Source: JAEYOM01 sp036260935
Lineage (GTDB): Bacteria; Bacillota; Clostridia; Acetivibrionales; DTU013
Length of the DNA: 64,000 nt
Direction of reading: 5' to 3'
Assembly: GCA_036260935.1 (NCBI GenBank)
Contig: DATALQ010000014.1
Span: 90,647 to 154,646, forward strand
Shown: positions 1 through 9,416 of the stretch, piece by piece
Layout of the letters: each line of letters opens with the position of its first letter
How positions within the stretch are numbered: position 1 is the first letter of the stretch
Program-made: the position numbers and the translations under genes
The notes under the pieces: model-generated
Database searches by the model: none
What the model was told of the DNA's origin: nothing
The model's input: the letters and a program-made list of their open reading frames with translations, nothing else

Positions 1-1
1 C

Positions 2-439
2 AGCGGCATATATCTTGTGCGGGAGGGCGACCCCAATCCGTGGATTGAGGTGTGCCCCGGAGGAGTTAATTTCTTCAGCCTGTTTTACGACCGGTATGTC
101 AATCCTGCTGTTGAGAAGGTAGAGATCATTGCAGATGACGACGAATGCCGGATAATCTTCAACGACCGTTCGGTTTTCCGCGGACGGTTTGACGGTGAAT
201 TCATGGTTTGCGACACAAAGAATGTCCTGCCGCTGCAGAAAACCTGCTGCAACACCTATATGGAAGGAGACAGGCTTTGCATGGATCTCCGGTGGCTGAA
301 CGGCTGGTTCGGAATGAAGATGGAGTTCACCCTTTCCGAGGATGGAAACCGTTTGAATATAGTAATACGCAAGGATACCCTGAACGAAATGAATCCCGTT
401 AATGAAAGAAGGGGCTGGGCGCAGCGGATAATACGCTGA
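2..439 (+). CDS. C-terminal end of a protein cut by the window edge, possibly a serine hydrolase (beta-lactamase family)
   Basis: The reading frame is open from base 2 and a GTG at 17 has no convincing ribosome site, so this is most likely the last ~145 codons of a gene that starts before the window. The fragment is beta-strand rich, with no membrane segment and no recognisable catalytic motif. Short blocks such as WIEVCPGG and the LNIVIRKD near the end resemble the C-terminal beta domain that follows the catalytic domain in many serine hydrolases, but this is an impression only. It is convergent with the glycosyltransferase gene, 40 bp away. Function is unproven without the missing N-terminus. 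Confidence 0.55.
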   Translation, partial: SGIYLVREGDPNPWIEVCPGGVNFFSLFYDRYVNPAVEKVEIIADDDECRIIFNDRSVFRGRFDGEFMVCDTKNVLPLQKTCCNTYMEGDRLCMDLRWLNGWFGMKMEFTLSEDGNRLNIVIRKDTLNEMNPVNERRGWAQRIIR

Positions 440-479
440 TACCGGCCCGCAGATGAACAGCTGACGGCTGGAAGGGCAA

Positions 480-1724
480 TTATTTACAAACAATCCGCTC
501 CATAATGCTTACGGCGTTCTCCGCACCGTCCTCCCTTCGCAATTGTTGTCCGAGCTTATCGGCGGCAGCTATCATCCCGGGATTGTTGCACGCCCCGGTG
601 ATTGCGTCGGACAGACGCTCCACATTCAATTGCCTGCGAAGGATAGGCTTGGGTCCGACGCCCAGCTTGTCTATGCAATTGCCCCAATAAGGCTGATCGC
701 CTCCGAAAGGCACAATTATTGTGGGTACACCTGCCCGTAAACCGGCTGCTGTAGTTCCTGCGCCACCATGATGGATGACTGCCGATACATTGCGAAACAG
801 CCATTCATGCGGCACATTACCAATCTGGAGAACTGAATCCGGCAGGTTGTATCCTTTCAGATTTCCCCATCCGGAGGATAAAACGGCGCGTACTTTTGTC
901 AGCTTAAGGCTTTGCATTACAATATCAAAGGCCTGTTCAAAGGATCCGCCGACAGCGCTGCCAAATCCGATGTAAACAGGCTTTGGTCCCTCATTGAGGA
1001 AATTTGTTAATTCTTTATCCGGCTTCCAGTTGTCTTTTATGCCACGTATCCAATATCCGGTAACATATTTGTTTTCATCCCACTCGCGAGGTTTCGGGGC
1101 AACAAGCGTGCTATATGCATACAGAGTGGGAAGCGGGCGACCATGCATGCTGCGGTATGGGAATCTCAACGCCTGTATTTCCTTTAATCCCATTTCCTTA
1201 CGCCAGCTATTCAGCATTCTTCGGGTGAAATTTGCCCAAAGCAGATCACCACAGGCAAATGTAAATCTGTTGTACAAGCTGCCCAACGGTAAATCCGGCG
1301 CTGACATGGCAGGGAATTCACCCGTAGGGTCAATCGGACAGAAGGATACACGAAAGCAGGGAATATTTTTTTTCTCCAATACATGCCAGGCCACGCTGCC
1401 CAATAATGAATATAAAACCACGTCCACACCGGTACAGGCATATTCAATATCGGAGAGGAACTCCTTCTTAACGGGATCCAATAATTTCTCCAAATTACGG
1501 AAATATTCAAATGAAGATACATGCTCGCCTATCAGAAGCCGGATGACTTCAACGGCATCTCCGGCCAGCGGCGAATATTCAAACCCCTCGGACACTATAT
1601 ATTGCTCGAATTTGCGAAAAGTAGTTATTCGGACCTGGTGTCCCCTGCTGCGCAGTTTATTGCCAAGGGCTATAAAGGGCTCAACGTCGCCCTGGGAACC
1701 GATAGTAATCAATCCAAATTTCAT
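480..1724 (-). CDS. UDP-glycosyltransferase-like protein (GT1/MGT family)
   Basis: The 414-residue protein has the two-domain GT-B layout. The N-terminus carries the glycine-rich GSQGDVEP (residues ~9-16) typical of GT28-like N domains of sterol and macrolide glucosyltransferases. The C-terminal nucleotide-sugar site has HHGGAGTTAAGLRAGVP followed by PFGGDQPYWG (~318-348). Such enzymes move a sugar from a UDP- or dTDP-sugar to a lipid, sterol-like or xenobiotic acceptor in the cytoplasm. The gene lies 16 bp downstream of the TetR gene on the same strand, so the pair is probably one operon. That suggests inducible detoxification or lipid/natural-product glycosylation. The acceptor cannot be read from sequence. 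Confidence 0.85.
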   Translation of the reverse strand: MKFGLITIGSQGDVEPFIALGNKLRSRGHQVRITTFRKFEQYIVSEGFEYSPLAGDAVEVIRLLIGEHVSSFEYFRNLEKLLDPVKKEFLSDIEYACTGVDVVLYSLLGSVAWHVLEKKNIPCFRVSFCPIDPTGEFPAMSAPDLPLGSLYNRFTFACGDLLWANFTRRMLNSWRKEMGLKEIQALRFPYRSMHGRPLPTLYAYSTLVAPKPREWDENKYVTGYWIRGIKDNWKPDKELTNFLNEGPKPVYIGFGSAVGGSFEQAFDIVMQSLKLTKVRAVLSSGWGNLKGYNLPDSVLQIGNVPHEWLFRNVSAVIHHGGAGTTAAGLRAGVPTIIVPFGGDQPYWGNCIDKLGVGPKPILRRQLNVERLSDAITGACNNPGMIAAADKLGQQLRREDGAENAVSIMERIVCK

Positions 1725-1740
1725 AACCGTTACCTGCCTT

Positions 1741-2394
1741 TTAAATGGACGATCTATACAGAATTTCGGCTTGTACGCCCAATATTTGAGAGAACAAAAG
1801 CGGTGTCAATCTCACATATTTTTCATTATGATACATCCCGTCGCTTTCCCTATTCTGATGAGTTATCGGAAATGTAGACCACAGAAGCATTTCGGCCAGC
1901 ATGTCCGTACCCGCATCCTTCAATAGCGGCGTAACAGGAAGAAAGTTGCTTTCGACTGCATCGGACAAAAGCCGGCTTAATGGTTTAACAAGTGCAGAAC
2001 GAGTGTTTATATCAATCTGATGATTAAACCAATTTGACTGATGATCATTTCTTTCAAAATAAGTATCAATTTTTTTGAAATCCTCAACAGCCTTTAATTC
2101 ATACTCCAAAACAACTTTGAATTTTTCCTGAAAATCGAGTTCGGGATCCTCTATTGAATTTATCAATACTTGAGTATAGTGATGCATGTACTCATTGATG
2201 CAAAGCTCGAATATCTCTTCCTTTGAAGAAAAGTAGTAGTAAAAGACACTGGGGGAAAGACCGGCCCCTCCTTTAACGGCTGCAAGAATATCCTGTATTG
2301 AAGTTGCCGCATATCCTTTGGAGAAAAATAATCCGCGGGCGGCGTCAGTAAATTCTTTTTTCTTTATTTCGTGGTTTTGTTTTTTCCTTGGCAT
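1741..2394 (-). CDS. TetR/AcrR family transcriptional regulator
   Basis: The 217-residue protein starts with a basic stretch and has a TetR-type helix-turn-helix at about residues 14-60. Its key pieces are FSKGYAATSIQDILAA and the recognition helix ending VFYYYFSSKEEIF, which is the family hallmark. The remaining ~150 residues are the ligand-binding helical domain, which is not conserved enough to name a ligand. It is the first gene of a pair with the glycosyltransferase. A near-perfect palindrome lies 25 bp upstream of its start, which suggests autoregulation and control of the downstream enzyme. Confidence 0.92.
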   Translation of the reverse strand: MPRKKQNHEIKKKEFTDAARGLFFSKGYAATSIQDILAAVKGGAGLSPSVFYYYFSSKEEIFELCINEYMHHYTQVLINSIEDPELDFQEKFKVVLEYELKAVEDFKKIDTYFERNDHQSNWFNHQIDINTRSALVKPLSRLLSDAVESNFLPVTPLLKDAGTDMLAEMLLWSTFPITHQNRESDGMYHNEKYVRLTPLLFSQILGVQAEILYRSSI

Positions 2395-2418
2395 TATAAT
2401 CCGCCTCCACTATATTTA

Positions 2419-2432
2419 TAGAATCGATTCTA
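2419..2432. promoter_or_regulatory. Palindromic candidate TetR operator
   Basis: TAGAATCGATTCTA is a perfect 14-bp palindrome. With the flanking bases the symmetry extends to about 20 bp with one mismatched pair. It lies just upstream of the TetR start codon and in the only intergenic space that could hold the promoter, where TetR-family operators normally sit. Binding by the neighbouring regulator is inferred from position. Confidence 0.6.
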
Positions 2433-2668
2433 CAAATAAAATTATATGACTAATTAATTTAAAAGTCAAAAGATCATATTTCTACTTTTTTATTAACTGT
2501 TTTTGTTCCTTACATGGATTTTTTTGATATTAATATTTTCCAGACCTATGCAAAGAAATCTTTGAACAAATAATAAAATACCATTATCTGATAAATATCT
2601 CTATTCTTGATTGTCATAACATAGCATAAAATTTATATCAAATAATTTTGTATTATGGAGGAATAGTT

Positions 2669-3757
2669 ATGGCAAAAAAGTCACTTATCCTTGTATTGGT
2701 GCTCGTAATGCTGGCAAGCGTATTCGTCGGCTGTGGCCAGGCAAAATCGACCTCGGGTTCAAGTAAGCTCGTTGGTGTTACAATGCCTACAAAATCGCTC
2801 CAGAGATGGAACGAGGACGGCGCTAACGTTAAGGCTGCCCTGGAAGCAAAGGGATACAAAGTTGACCTTCAGTATGCCGACAATCAGCAGACTGTTCAAA
2901 ACAGCCAGATCGAGAACCAGATCACCAAGGGAGTCAATGTTCTAGTCATCGCTTCGATAGACGGCGGCGCACTGGGCGGAGTCCTTGCACAGGCAAAGGC
3001 TGCGAATATCCCCGTAATAGCTTACGACAGACTTATAACGGACACTGACAAGTGCGATTATTATGCAACCTTCGACAATTATGGCGTTGGCAAGATGCAG
3101 GGCGAATTTATCGTCAGCGCTCTCAAACTTGACAAAGGCGAAAAGGGCCCCTTCTCGATGGAATGCTTCGGCGGCGACCCGGGCGACAATAACGCAAAAC
3201 TGTTCAATCAGGGCGCTATGGATGTTCTGCAGCCTTACATAGACAGCGGCGTGCTCGTAATCAAATCCACCCAGACCAAATTCCCGGATCAGATTGCTAT
3301 CACAAACTGGGAGTCCAAGGGAGCTCAGGACAGGATGGACAATCTTCTGACTGCTTATTATGCAGACAAGAACATCGATGTAGTGCTCTCGCCTAATGAC
3401 AGCCTTGCACAAGGTATCGTCGCTTCACTGAAGTCCGCCGGTTACGGCACATCCTCCAAACCCTTCCCGATAATTACCGGACAGGACTGCGACAAGATCA
3501 ACGTAGGCCAGATCATCCGCGGAGAACAGTCGATGTCGATCTTCAAGGATACGAGAGTTCTCGCAAATCAGGTCATCGCTATGACGGATGCTATACTTGC
3601 CGGCCAGAAGGTTCCTACAAACGCAACATACAACAACGGCAAGATCGATGTTAATTCCTACAACTGCCAGATACAGTTTGCCAACAAGGACAACTGGAAG
3701 AAGCTGCTTGTTGACAGCGGTTATTACAAATTAGCCGATATACCGGACGCAAAGTAA
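2669..3757 (+). CDS. chvE: Multiple-monosaccharide ABC transporter, substrate-binding lipoprotein (ChvE type)
   Basis: The 362-residue protein has a lipoprotein signal with the lipobox Cys at about residue 22 (FVGC). A periplasmic-binding-protein type I fold for pentose/hexose binding follows. The start ATG at 2669 has GGAGGA 6 bp upstream; a TTG at 2648 in frame is less likely. Features of ChvE/XylF-type proteins include the N-terminal MPTKSLQRW, the hinge-region IAYDRLI and ITGQDCD near the second lobe. It should capture aldoses outside the membrane and hand them to the ATPase and permease encoded next. A hairpin follows the gene, as often seen where the binding protein is made in excess of the membrane parts. 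Confidence 0.9.
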   Translation: MAKKSLILVLVLVMLASVFVGCGQAKSTSGSSKLVGVTMPTKSLQRWNEDGANVKAALEAKGYKVDLQYADNQQTVQNSQIENQITKGVNVLVIASIDGGALGGVLAQAKAANIPVIAYDRLITDTDKCDYYATFDNYGVGKMQGEFIVSALKLDKGEKGPFSMECFGGDPGDNNAKLFNQGAMDVLQPYIDSGVLVIKSTQTKFPDQIAITNWESKGAQDRMDNLLTAYYADKNIDVVLSPNDSLAQGIVASLKSAGYGTSSKPFPIITGQDCDKINVGQIIRGEQSMSIFKDTRVLANQVIAMTDAILAGQKVPTNATYNNGKIDVNSYNCQIQFANKDNWKKLLVDSGYYKLADIPDAK

Positions 3758-3770
3758 ATCTGTTTCATGA

Positions 3771-3801
3771 AAATGGCGGCAGCACGGCTGCCGCCATTTT
3801 T
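3771..3801 (+). terminator. Strong hairpin with T tail after the sugar-binding protein gene
   Basis: A 13-bp perfect stem (3771-3783 with 3787-3799), a 3-nt loop and a short T run lie between the binding-protein gene and the ATPase gene of the same transporter. The position suggests partial termination or mRNA 3'-end protection that raises the binding-protein level. Confidence 0.8.
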
Positions 3802-3900
3802 AATGCAGGGAATGAATAGGCAAATGCTTTGGTTATAACGAGGCGTTGGCTGCCTCAAAAAATTTTCCAATGAACCGATGTGTTATAAAGGAGCAGACGT

Positions 3901-5436
3901 ATGTCGGAATATATCCTGGAAATGCAGAATATCACTAAAGAGTTCCCTGGCGTCATCGCTCTCAGTAACGTCAATTTCAAAGTAAAAAAGGGCGAGATAC
4001 ATGCTCTGGTTGGCGAGAATGGAGCTGGGAAATCCACGCTTATGAATGTTCTGAGCGGAATATATCCCCACGGTTCGTATACCGGGAGCATAATCTTCAA
4101 GGGGACGGAATGCAAGTTCAGAAACATCCGTGACAGCGAAGCGGCGGGAATTGCCATAATCCATCAGGAGCTGGCGCTCAGCCCTTATATGACGATCGCT
4201 GAGAACATTTTTCTGGGAAATGAAAGAGCCAGGAACGGTGTGATCAACTGGGACGAGACCAACAAAGAAGCTATCGGGCTTATGAAAAAGGTTGGCCTCA
4301 AAGATAAGTTTACGGCGCAGATCAAGAACATAGGCGTAGGTAAACAGCAGTTAGTCGAGATAGCCAAGGCGCTGTCCAAAAACTGCGAACTGTTGATACT
4401 GGATGAGCCTACGGCGGCGCTTAACGACGAAGATTCCAACCACCTCCTCGAGCTTTTGCAGACGCTTAATAAAGAGCATGGTCTGACATGCATCATGATT
4501 TCACACAAATTGCATGAAGTCATAAAGATTGCACAGAGCATAACCGTTCTAAGGGACGGAAAGACGATAGAGACTCTGGACAATTCCGAGCATGTCAGCG
4601 AAGGCCGGATAATAAAGGGTATGGTGGGCCGCGAGCTTACGGACCGTTTCCCGAAGCATACGGCAAATGTCGGTGAGGTAGGCTTTGAAATAAAGGACTG
4701 GGTAGTGCATGACCCTCTCGATGAGGATAGAGTCGTAATAAACAATGTCAGCATGTCCTTCCGAAAGGGCGAGATAGTAGGACTTGCCGGCCTTATGGGC
4801 GCGGGAAGAACAGAGATTGCAATGAGCGTGTTCGGCAGGGCGTACGGCAGAAAGATAAGCGGGACGCTTATCAAGGACGGTAAGGAGGTAACCCTGCATA
4901 ACATAAGCCAGGCGATAGCCAATGGAATAGCCTATGTTACCGAAGACAGGAAAACGGCGGGGTTGGTGCATATACAGGATATTAAAAAGAACATTACCCT
5001 TGCCAATTTGAAAGCAATTACGAGTGGTTTCGTCGTAAACGAGGATGAAGAGATCGTAATCGGAAAGGATTACAAAGAACGGTTCGGTATAAAAGCGTCG
5101 AGTGTGTTTCAGAAAGCGGGCAATCTTTCGGGAGGAAACCAGCAGAAGGTGGTGCTCAGCAAATGGATATTTGCCGCCCCCGATGTGCTGATACTCGACG
5201 AACCTACGAGAGGAATCGACGTTGGCGCTAAATATGAGATATACAAGATAATCCTGCAACTGGCGGAGGCCGGTAAATGTGTCATCATGATCTCTTCAGA
5301 ACTGCCTGAGATATTGGGAATTACCGACCGCTTGTACATAATCAACGAGGGGCGTGTCGTAGGAGAAATGAAGACGAGCGAAGCGACTCAGGAGGGTATC
5401 ATGTCCACAATAATAAGAAGTTCGGCAGGGCGATAG
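3901..5436 (+). CDS. mmsA: Multiple-monosaccharide ABC transporter, double ATP-binding subunit
   Basis: The 511-residue protein contains two fused ABC ATPase domains, typical of MglA/XylG/GguA. Domain 1 has Walker A GENGAGKST (~38-46) and Walker B LLILDEPTAAL. Domain 2 has a degenerate P-loop region GLMGAGRTE, a clean signature LSGGNQQKV and LILDEPTRGID. One intact and one degenerate site is normal for this sugar-importer class. It powers uptake through the permease encoded 11 bp downstream. Order (binding protein, ATPase, permease) and spacing mark a single operon. Confidence 0.95.
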   Translation: MSEYILEMQNITKEFPGVIALSNVNFKVKKGEIHALVGENGAGKSTLMNVLSGIYPHGSYTGSIIFKGTECKFRNIRDSEAAGIAIIHQELALSPYMTIAENIFLGNERARNGVINWDETNKEAIGLMKKVGLKDKFTAQIKNIGVGKQQLVEIAKALSKNCELLILDEPTAALNDEDSNHLLELLQTLNKEHGLTCIMISHKLHEVIKIAQSITVLRDGKTIETLDNSEHVSEGRIIKGMVGRELTDRFPKHTANVGEVGFEIKDWVVHDPLDEDRVVINNVSMSFRKGEIVGLAGLMGAGRTEIAMSVFGRAYGRKISGTLIKDGKEVTLHNISQAIANGIAYVTEDRKTAGLVHIQDIKKNITLANLKAITSGFVVNEDEEIVIGKDYKERFGIKASSVFQKAGNLSGGNQQKVVLSKWIFAAPDVLILDEPTRGIDVGAKYEIYKIILQLAEAGKCVIMISSELPEILGITDRLYIINEGRVVGEMKTSEATQEGIMSTIIRSSAGR

Positions 5437-5447
5437 GGGGAATATGT

Positions 5448-6671
5448 ATGAACAATGTTAAGGAATTCATGAACCGTAACATGCGGCAATATGGGATGGC
5501 TTTTGCCCTGGTTGTTATTGTGATCTTTTTCGGGGTCGTGACCGGCGGCAAGCTTATCTGGCCAAGAAACGTGCAGATGCTGGTGCGTCAAAACGCGTAT
5601 GTGTTGATACTCGCCATAGGAATGATGTTTTGTATATTGACGGGTGGTAACGTCGACCTTTCGGTCGGCGCATTGGTCGCCCTGGTAAGCGCCATGTCGG
5701 GGCTGATGGCCACTACGCTTGGTCTGCCTACCTGGCTGGCAATCATCTTCAGTATTATAACAGGCCTTTTGGCAGGTTTGTGGCAGGGCTTTTGGATAGC
5801 ATATGTCAAGGTGCCGCCATTTATCACAACACTGGCAGGTATGATGGTTTTCCGGGGGATCAACAATATAATACTGGACGGTAAGACCTTACCGCTATCC
5901 GGTCTGTATGTTACGATCGGAACGGGCTCGGTTCCCGATATCGCTCCAAAAACCGTCCCGGATTTTTTACGAATCGGCGATTTACTGCAGCTGCAGAATA
6001 AGCCTGAGTTTCTAAATGTAACGATGCTTATTGTAGGGCTTGCATTATCTACCATTTACGTATTGTTTACGATTTACAACAGGAAAAGTAAACAACAGCG
6101 CGGATATGAAGTAGCATCTTTAAATTCGGCCGTCACAAAAGCAATTTTGTTTTTTATTGTCATAAATGTTTTCTCTTACTGGCTGGCGATGGATGAGGGC
6201 TTGCCCATAATGCTGATTTTACTGGCAGCTTTATACGCACTCTATACGTTCATAGCAACCAAGACCATACCCGGGCGCCATATTTACGCTATGGGAGGAA
6301 ATATTAAGGCAGCTGAACTTTCCGGCGTCAACACCAAAAAAATGATGTTCCTTGTATATTCGAACATGGGGCTTTTAGCGGGTGTTGCAGCAGTAGTAAC
6401 TGCCGGCAGAATGATGGCCGCCTCGCCTAATGTCGGCTTGAACTTTGAACTTGACGCCATAGGAGCTTGCTTTATAGGCGGTGCTTCAGCATACGGCGGT
6501 GTAGGAACGATATGGGGAGCTGTCGTAGGCGCCCTTATTATGGGCGTCATGAACAACGGCATGTCTATCATAGGTTTGAATGTCTTTTTACAGTCTGTCG
6601 CAAAAGGTATGGTTGTGTTGCTTGCTGTAGCATTCGACATGTACTCGAAATCAAAATCAAGGCTTGGCTAG
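5448..6671 (+). CDS. mmsB: Multiple-monosaccharide ABC transporter, permease
   Basis: The 407-residue hydrophobic protein has about ten membrane segments and the BPD_transp_2 signatures GGNVDLSVGALVAL near residue 65 and GRHIYAMGGN near 280. It also has the C-terminal GGASAYGGVGTIWGA block. A long central loop (~165-200) is usual for the MmsB/GguB branch compared with shorter RbsC/XylH permeases. It forms the channel of the importer encoded with the two preceding genes. A terminator follows, so the transport operon ends here. Confidence 0.94.
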   Translation: MNNVKEFMNRNMRQYGMAFALVVIVIFFGVVTGGKLIWPRNVQMLVRQNAYVLILAIGMMFCILTGGNVDLSVGALVALVSAMSGLMATTLGLPTWLAIIFSIITGLLAGLWQGFWIAYVKVPPFITTLAGMMVFRGINNIILDGKTLPLSGLYVTIGTGSVPDIAPKTVPDFLRIGDLLQLQNKPEFLNVTMLIVGLALSTIYVLFTIYNRKSKQQRGYEVASLNSAVTKAILFFIVINVFSYWLAMDEGLPIMLILLAALYALYTFIATKTIPGRHIYAMGGNIKAAELSGVNTKKMMFLVYSNMGLLAGVAAVVTAGRMMAASPNVGLNFELDAIGACFIGGASAYGGVGTIWGAVVGALIMGVMNNGMSIIGLNVFLQSVAKGMVVLLAVAFDMYSKSKSRLG

Positions 6672-6696
6672 GCAATAAAAGAGGTAAAAGTGCAGG

Positions 6697-6764
6697 GACG
6701 GTTCATATATTTCACTTTTTACAGAGTGAAATATATGAATCGTCTCTTGTTTTTGTGTCTTTTT
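6697..6764 (+). terminator. Rho-independent terminator of the sugar transporter operon
   Basis: A long stem pairs about 19 bases at 6697-6715 with 6727-6745, with one G-U pair, and is followed by a T-rich tract. It separates the transporter operon from the sensor operon. Confidence 0.85.
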
Positions 6765-6798
6765 CGTTTATACATAGTTTAGTTTTCAAAACCCATTT

Positions 6799-6808
6799 AT
6801 GGTATAAT
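6799..6808 (+). promoter_or_regulatory. Extended -10 promoter of the sensing operon
   Basis: TATAAT at 6803-6808 is preceded by TGG, giving an extended -10. The -35 region at 17 bp is weak. It sits 50 bp before the anchored binding-protein gene and after the terminator, which fits an independent promoter for the sensing operon. Confidence 0.6.
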
Positions 6809-6858
6809 GGATAAAGATTTCAAACAAGCAGGCATTCCCGTTTAGAGGTGGTAACGAA

Positions 6859-7869
6859 ATGAAATGGCTGTACAAAATATCATTGACCCTGCTGTCTGCC
6901 ATTGCGGTTACATCGGCGGTAATGGCCGTATACTACTTTAGTATGGTTAATAGGGTATATGACGGGAACACCGCAAATTTGTTCGGTGTAAATCCGAAAT
7001 ATCATTTCTCATTGATAATTAATTCGGGAGACGAAGAATACTGGCAGAGCTTCAAGACAGGCGTATTCGAAGCCGGGAAAGCCCATAACGCCGCAATCGA
7101 ATACAATCCGATATCCGACCTGGACAGCGCCGATAAGACGGTAGAGTACGTTAATATTGCAAACAAATCCAGGGTTGACGGTATTATTGTAAACGGTGAA
7201 AACTCAGCTGAATATTCGGATGCAATTAACAGTGCGGCCAAATCGGGAATCCATATTGTAGTAGGTATAGTCGAATCTGTCGACAGTAACCGGCTTACAT
7301 ATGTGGGTAACAATTTTTATGATTTTGGAGTAAAGGCGGCAAAGCTTATATCTCAAGCAGTAAACAAGGATACGCCGATTAACCTGGCCGTCATTTTATC
7401 GGATGCGGGTCGAAGAGAAGCCGACAAGACTGTAGTGTCGCAGAGCGATATTATGATGAGCGGTATTACAAGCGTAATTGAAAGTGAGAAAAAAATAAAC
7501 CTGCTTTCCACTTTATACAGGAAAAGCGATCTGCTTGGTGCGGAGGACCTGACGAGAAGCATATTGACCGGGCACCCCGATGTCGATGTGATATTCTGCA
7601 CTAACGCCAAGGATACAACAGCGGCGGCAAAGGTAATTGTTGAACGTAACCTGGTTGGAAAAGTCGTCATAGTTGGCACGGGCATTACGGATGAGATCAG
7701 GTATTACATAAAAAAGGGAATCATATTCGGAGTACTGGACAGGAACGGATATAACGCGGGGTACAAGAGTGTAGAGGTGCTTTGCGGCAGTGTCGGGGAT
7801 TCATTTCAATCGAGTTATCTAAACATAGCTACGGATATATATACGGCTATAAATATCGACCAAAAATAA
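6859..7869 (+). CDS. Membrane-anchored periplasmic-binding-protein-like sugar sensor
   Basis: The 336-residue protein begins with an uncleaved membrane helix (~residues 5-29) and has no lipobox. A type I periplasmic-binding fold follows (substrate-binding-protein-like, Peripla_BP_4). It is directly upstream of a LytS/YesM-type histidine kinase gene (17 bp). In characterised clostridial systems such as XylFII-LytS, an anchored sugar-binding protein of this kind docks on the kinase and reports extracellular xylose rather than transporting it. Gene order and the anchor support that role here. The ligand is probably a pentose or other aldose, inferred from the neighbouring transporter. Confidence 0.8.
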   Translation: MKWLYKISLTLLSAIAVTSAVMAVYYFSMVNRVYDGNTANLFGVNPKYHFSLIINSGDEEYWQSFKTGVFEAGKAHNAAIEYNPISDLDSADKTVEYVNIANKSRVDGIIVNGENSAEYSDAINSAAKSGIHIVVGIVESVDSNRLTYVGNNFYDFGVKAAKLISQAVNKDTPINLAVILSDAGRREADKTVVSQSDIMMSGITSVIESEKKINLLSTLYRKSDLLGAEDLTRSILTGHPDVDVIFCTNAKDTTAAAKVIVERNLVGKVVIVGTGITDEIRYYIKKGIIFGVLDRNGYNAGYKSVEVLCGSVGDSFQSSYLNIATDIYTAINIDQK

Positions 7870-7886
7870 ACTGACAGGTATATACC

Positions 7887-9416
7887 ATGAAAAAAATTTG
7901 GGGTAGGATGTTCAACAGCATAAAGTCAAGGATTATTGCGATCTTTGTATTGACCATGATCCTAACCAGTGCTATGAGCATGTTTATTCTGGGATTGTCG
8001 AGCAACATAATAGAAAAGATGGACAATATGTTTGCCGCAAACGTCGAAATCGAAGAATTTCTAAGTGATATGAATAACGTAAATACGAACCTGACGAATT
8101 ATCTTGTTACCGCCGATTCGGACAGTCTGCTCAATTACTACAGATATAAGGACATTTTCAGCGAGAAGGCGCGGAGCATGTTTGAAGAAGTGCGCGGGGT
8201 ATACAGTCAGAATGATCTTATTTACAGGGATATCGCTTACATGGTCAATTCGTATTTCAATGAGACGGAAGACGCCGTGGAAGCCAAAAGAATGGGTAAT
8301 GCCGATGAGTATATCGCTAAATATGCCGAGGCTAACCGTATAACAGGATATATCCGGACATATACCGACCGTCTGAATCTGAACATATTAAACATCAATA
8401 CGACCCAGTATCTCGGCATGTCGGAGAATCTTAACAAACTGCGGACGACGAATTTGATACTGATAATATCCGTAATAATGCTGAACATACTTGTAATTTT
8501 CTATCTGACTTATAATATGACAAAACCGATAATAAAACTTGCGCATTCAGCTGAAGAGATGTCCAAGGGCAATTTCGAAGCGGACGATGTGGAAGTTTAT
8601 TCGCAGGACGAACTTAGCATAATGGCAAATGCATTTAATGCGATGAAGCACAGCATCAGGAATTATATCGGCGAACTGCACAACAAGGCCGACACCGAGT
8701 CACAACTTCTCGAACAGCAGATAGAAAATCTAAGGATACAGTCACTGCTGGCAGATGCGGAAATGAAGGCGCTTCAAATGCAGATAAATCCGCATTTTCT
8801 TTTCAATACGCTGAATGCGGGAGTCCAGCTTGCCATGATCGAAGGAGCCGACAGGACGTCGGACTTCCTTGACAATATGTCAAAGATATTCAGATACAAC
8901 GTTAAGAGCCTTGACAGAAAGGTTAAGCTCAAGGATGAGATCGATACTGTCAGGGCTTACGAAGATCTGTTTTCAGTACGGTTCGGCGACATTATGAAAT
9001 TTGAATATGACATTGACCAAAGCTTGCTGGATATTGACGTTCCGCCTCTTATTATACAGCCTCTGGTGGAAAATGCCACGATTCACGGTATAGGGAATCT
9101 GGAGAGAGGCGGCGTGATCAATATATCGCTCGATAAAAACGACACTGTGGTAAGAATGAGCGTTCAGGATAATGGAGCCGGGATGAACGAGGAGACAAGG
9201 CAAAAGATATTGAAGGGACACAAGTTTGAAAGTGAGATTTCCGGGCACATGACAGGGATAGGGATAAATAACGTGGTACAGAGGCTGAAGCTGTTCTTCA
9301 AATGTGATGATGTGATAGAGGTTGACAGTGCTCCTGGCAAGGGCACAAAAATAGTTTTAAAGATACCAATAGACAGAAGGGGTGGTGATTCCTGTGTACA
9401 GCCTTATGGTATGTGA
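7887..9416 (+). CDS. LytS/YesM-type sensor histidine kinase
   Basis: The 509-residue protein has two membrane helices (~12-35 and ~186-208) around an extracellular, mostly helical sensor region. A HAMP linker follows, then a His_kinase domain with MQINPHFLFNTLNAG, whose His303 is the likely phosphorylation site. The C-terminal HATPase domain has an N box with ENATIHGIGN and the G boxes DNGAGM and GIGINNV. It should phosphorylate the response regulator encoded next; the two genes overlap. The lack of its own ligand domain fits sensing through the anchored binding protein encoded upstream. Confidence 0.94.
   Translation: MKKIWGRMFNSIKSRIIAIFVLTMILTSAMSMFILGLSSNIIEKMDNMFAANVEIEEFLSDMNNVNTNLTNYLVTADSDSLLNYYRYKDIFSEKARSMFEEVRGVYSQNDLIYRDIAYMVNSYFNETEDAVEAKRMGNADEYIAKYAEANRITGYIRTYTDRLNLNILNINTTQYLGMSENLNKLRTTNLILIISVIMLNILVIFYLTYNMTKPIIKLAHSAEEMSKGNFEADDVEVYSQDELSIMANAFNAMKHSIRNYIGELHNKADTESQLLEQQIENLRIQSLLADAEMKALQMQINPHFLFNTLNAGVQLAMIEGADRTSDFLDNMSKIFRYNVKSLDRKVKLKDEIDTVRAYEDLFSVRFGDIMKFEYDIDQSLLDIDVPPLIIQPLVENATIHGIGNLERGGVINISLDKNDTVVRMSVQDNGAGMNEETRQKILKGHKFESEISGHMTGIGINNVVQRLKLFFKCDDVIEVDSAPGKGTKIVLKIPIDRRGGDSCVQPYGM

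Noticed and set aside
994..1926. 310-residue plus-strand open frame
   Set aside because: It is antisense to the glycosyltransferase and TetR genes, has no ribosome site and a composition typical of reverse frames.
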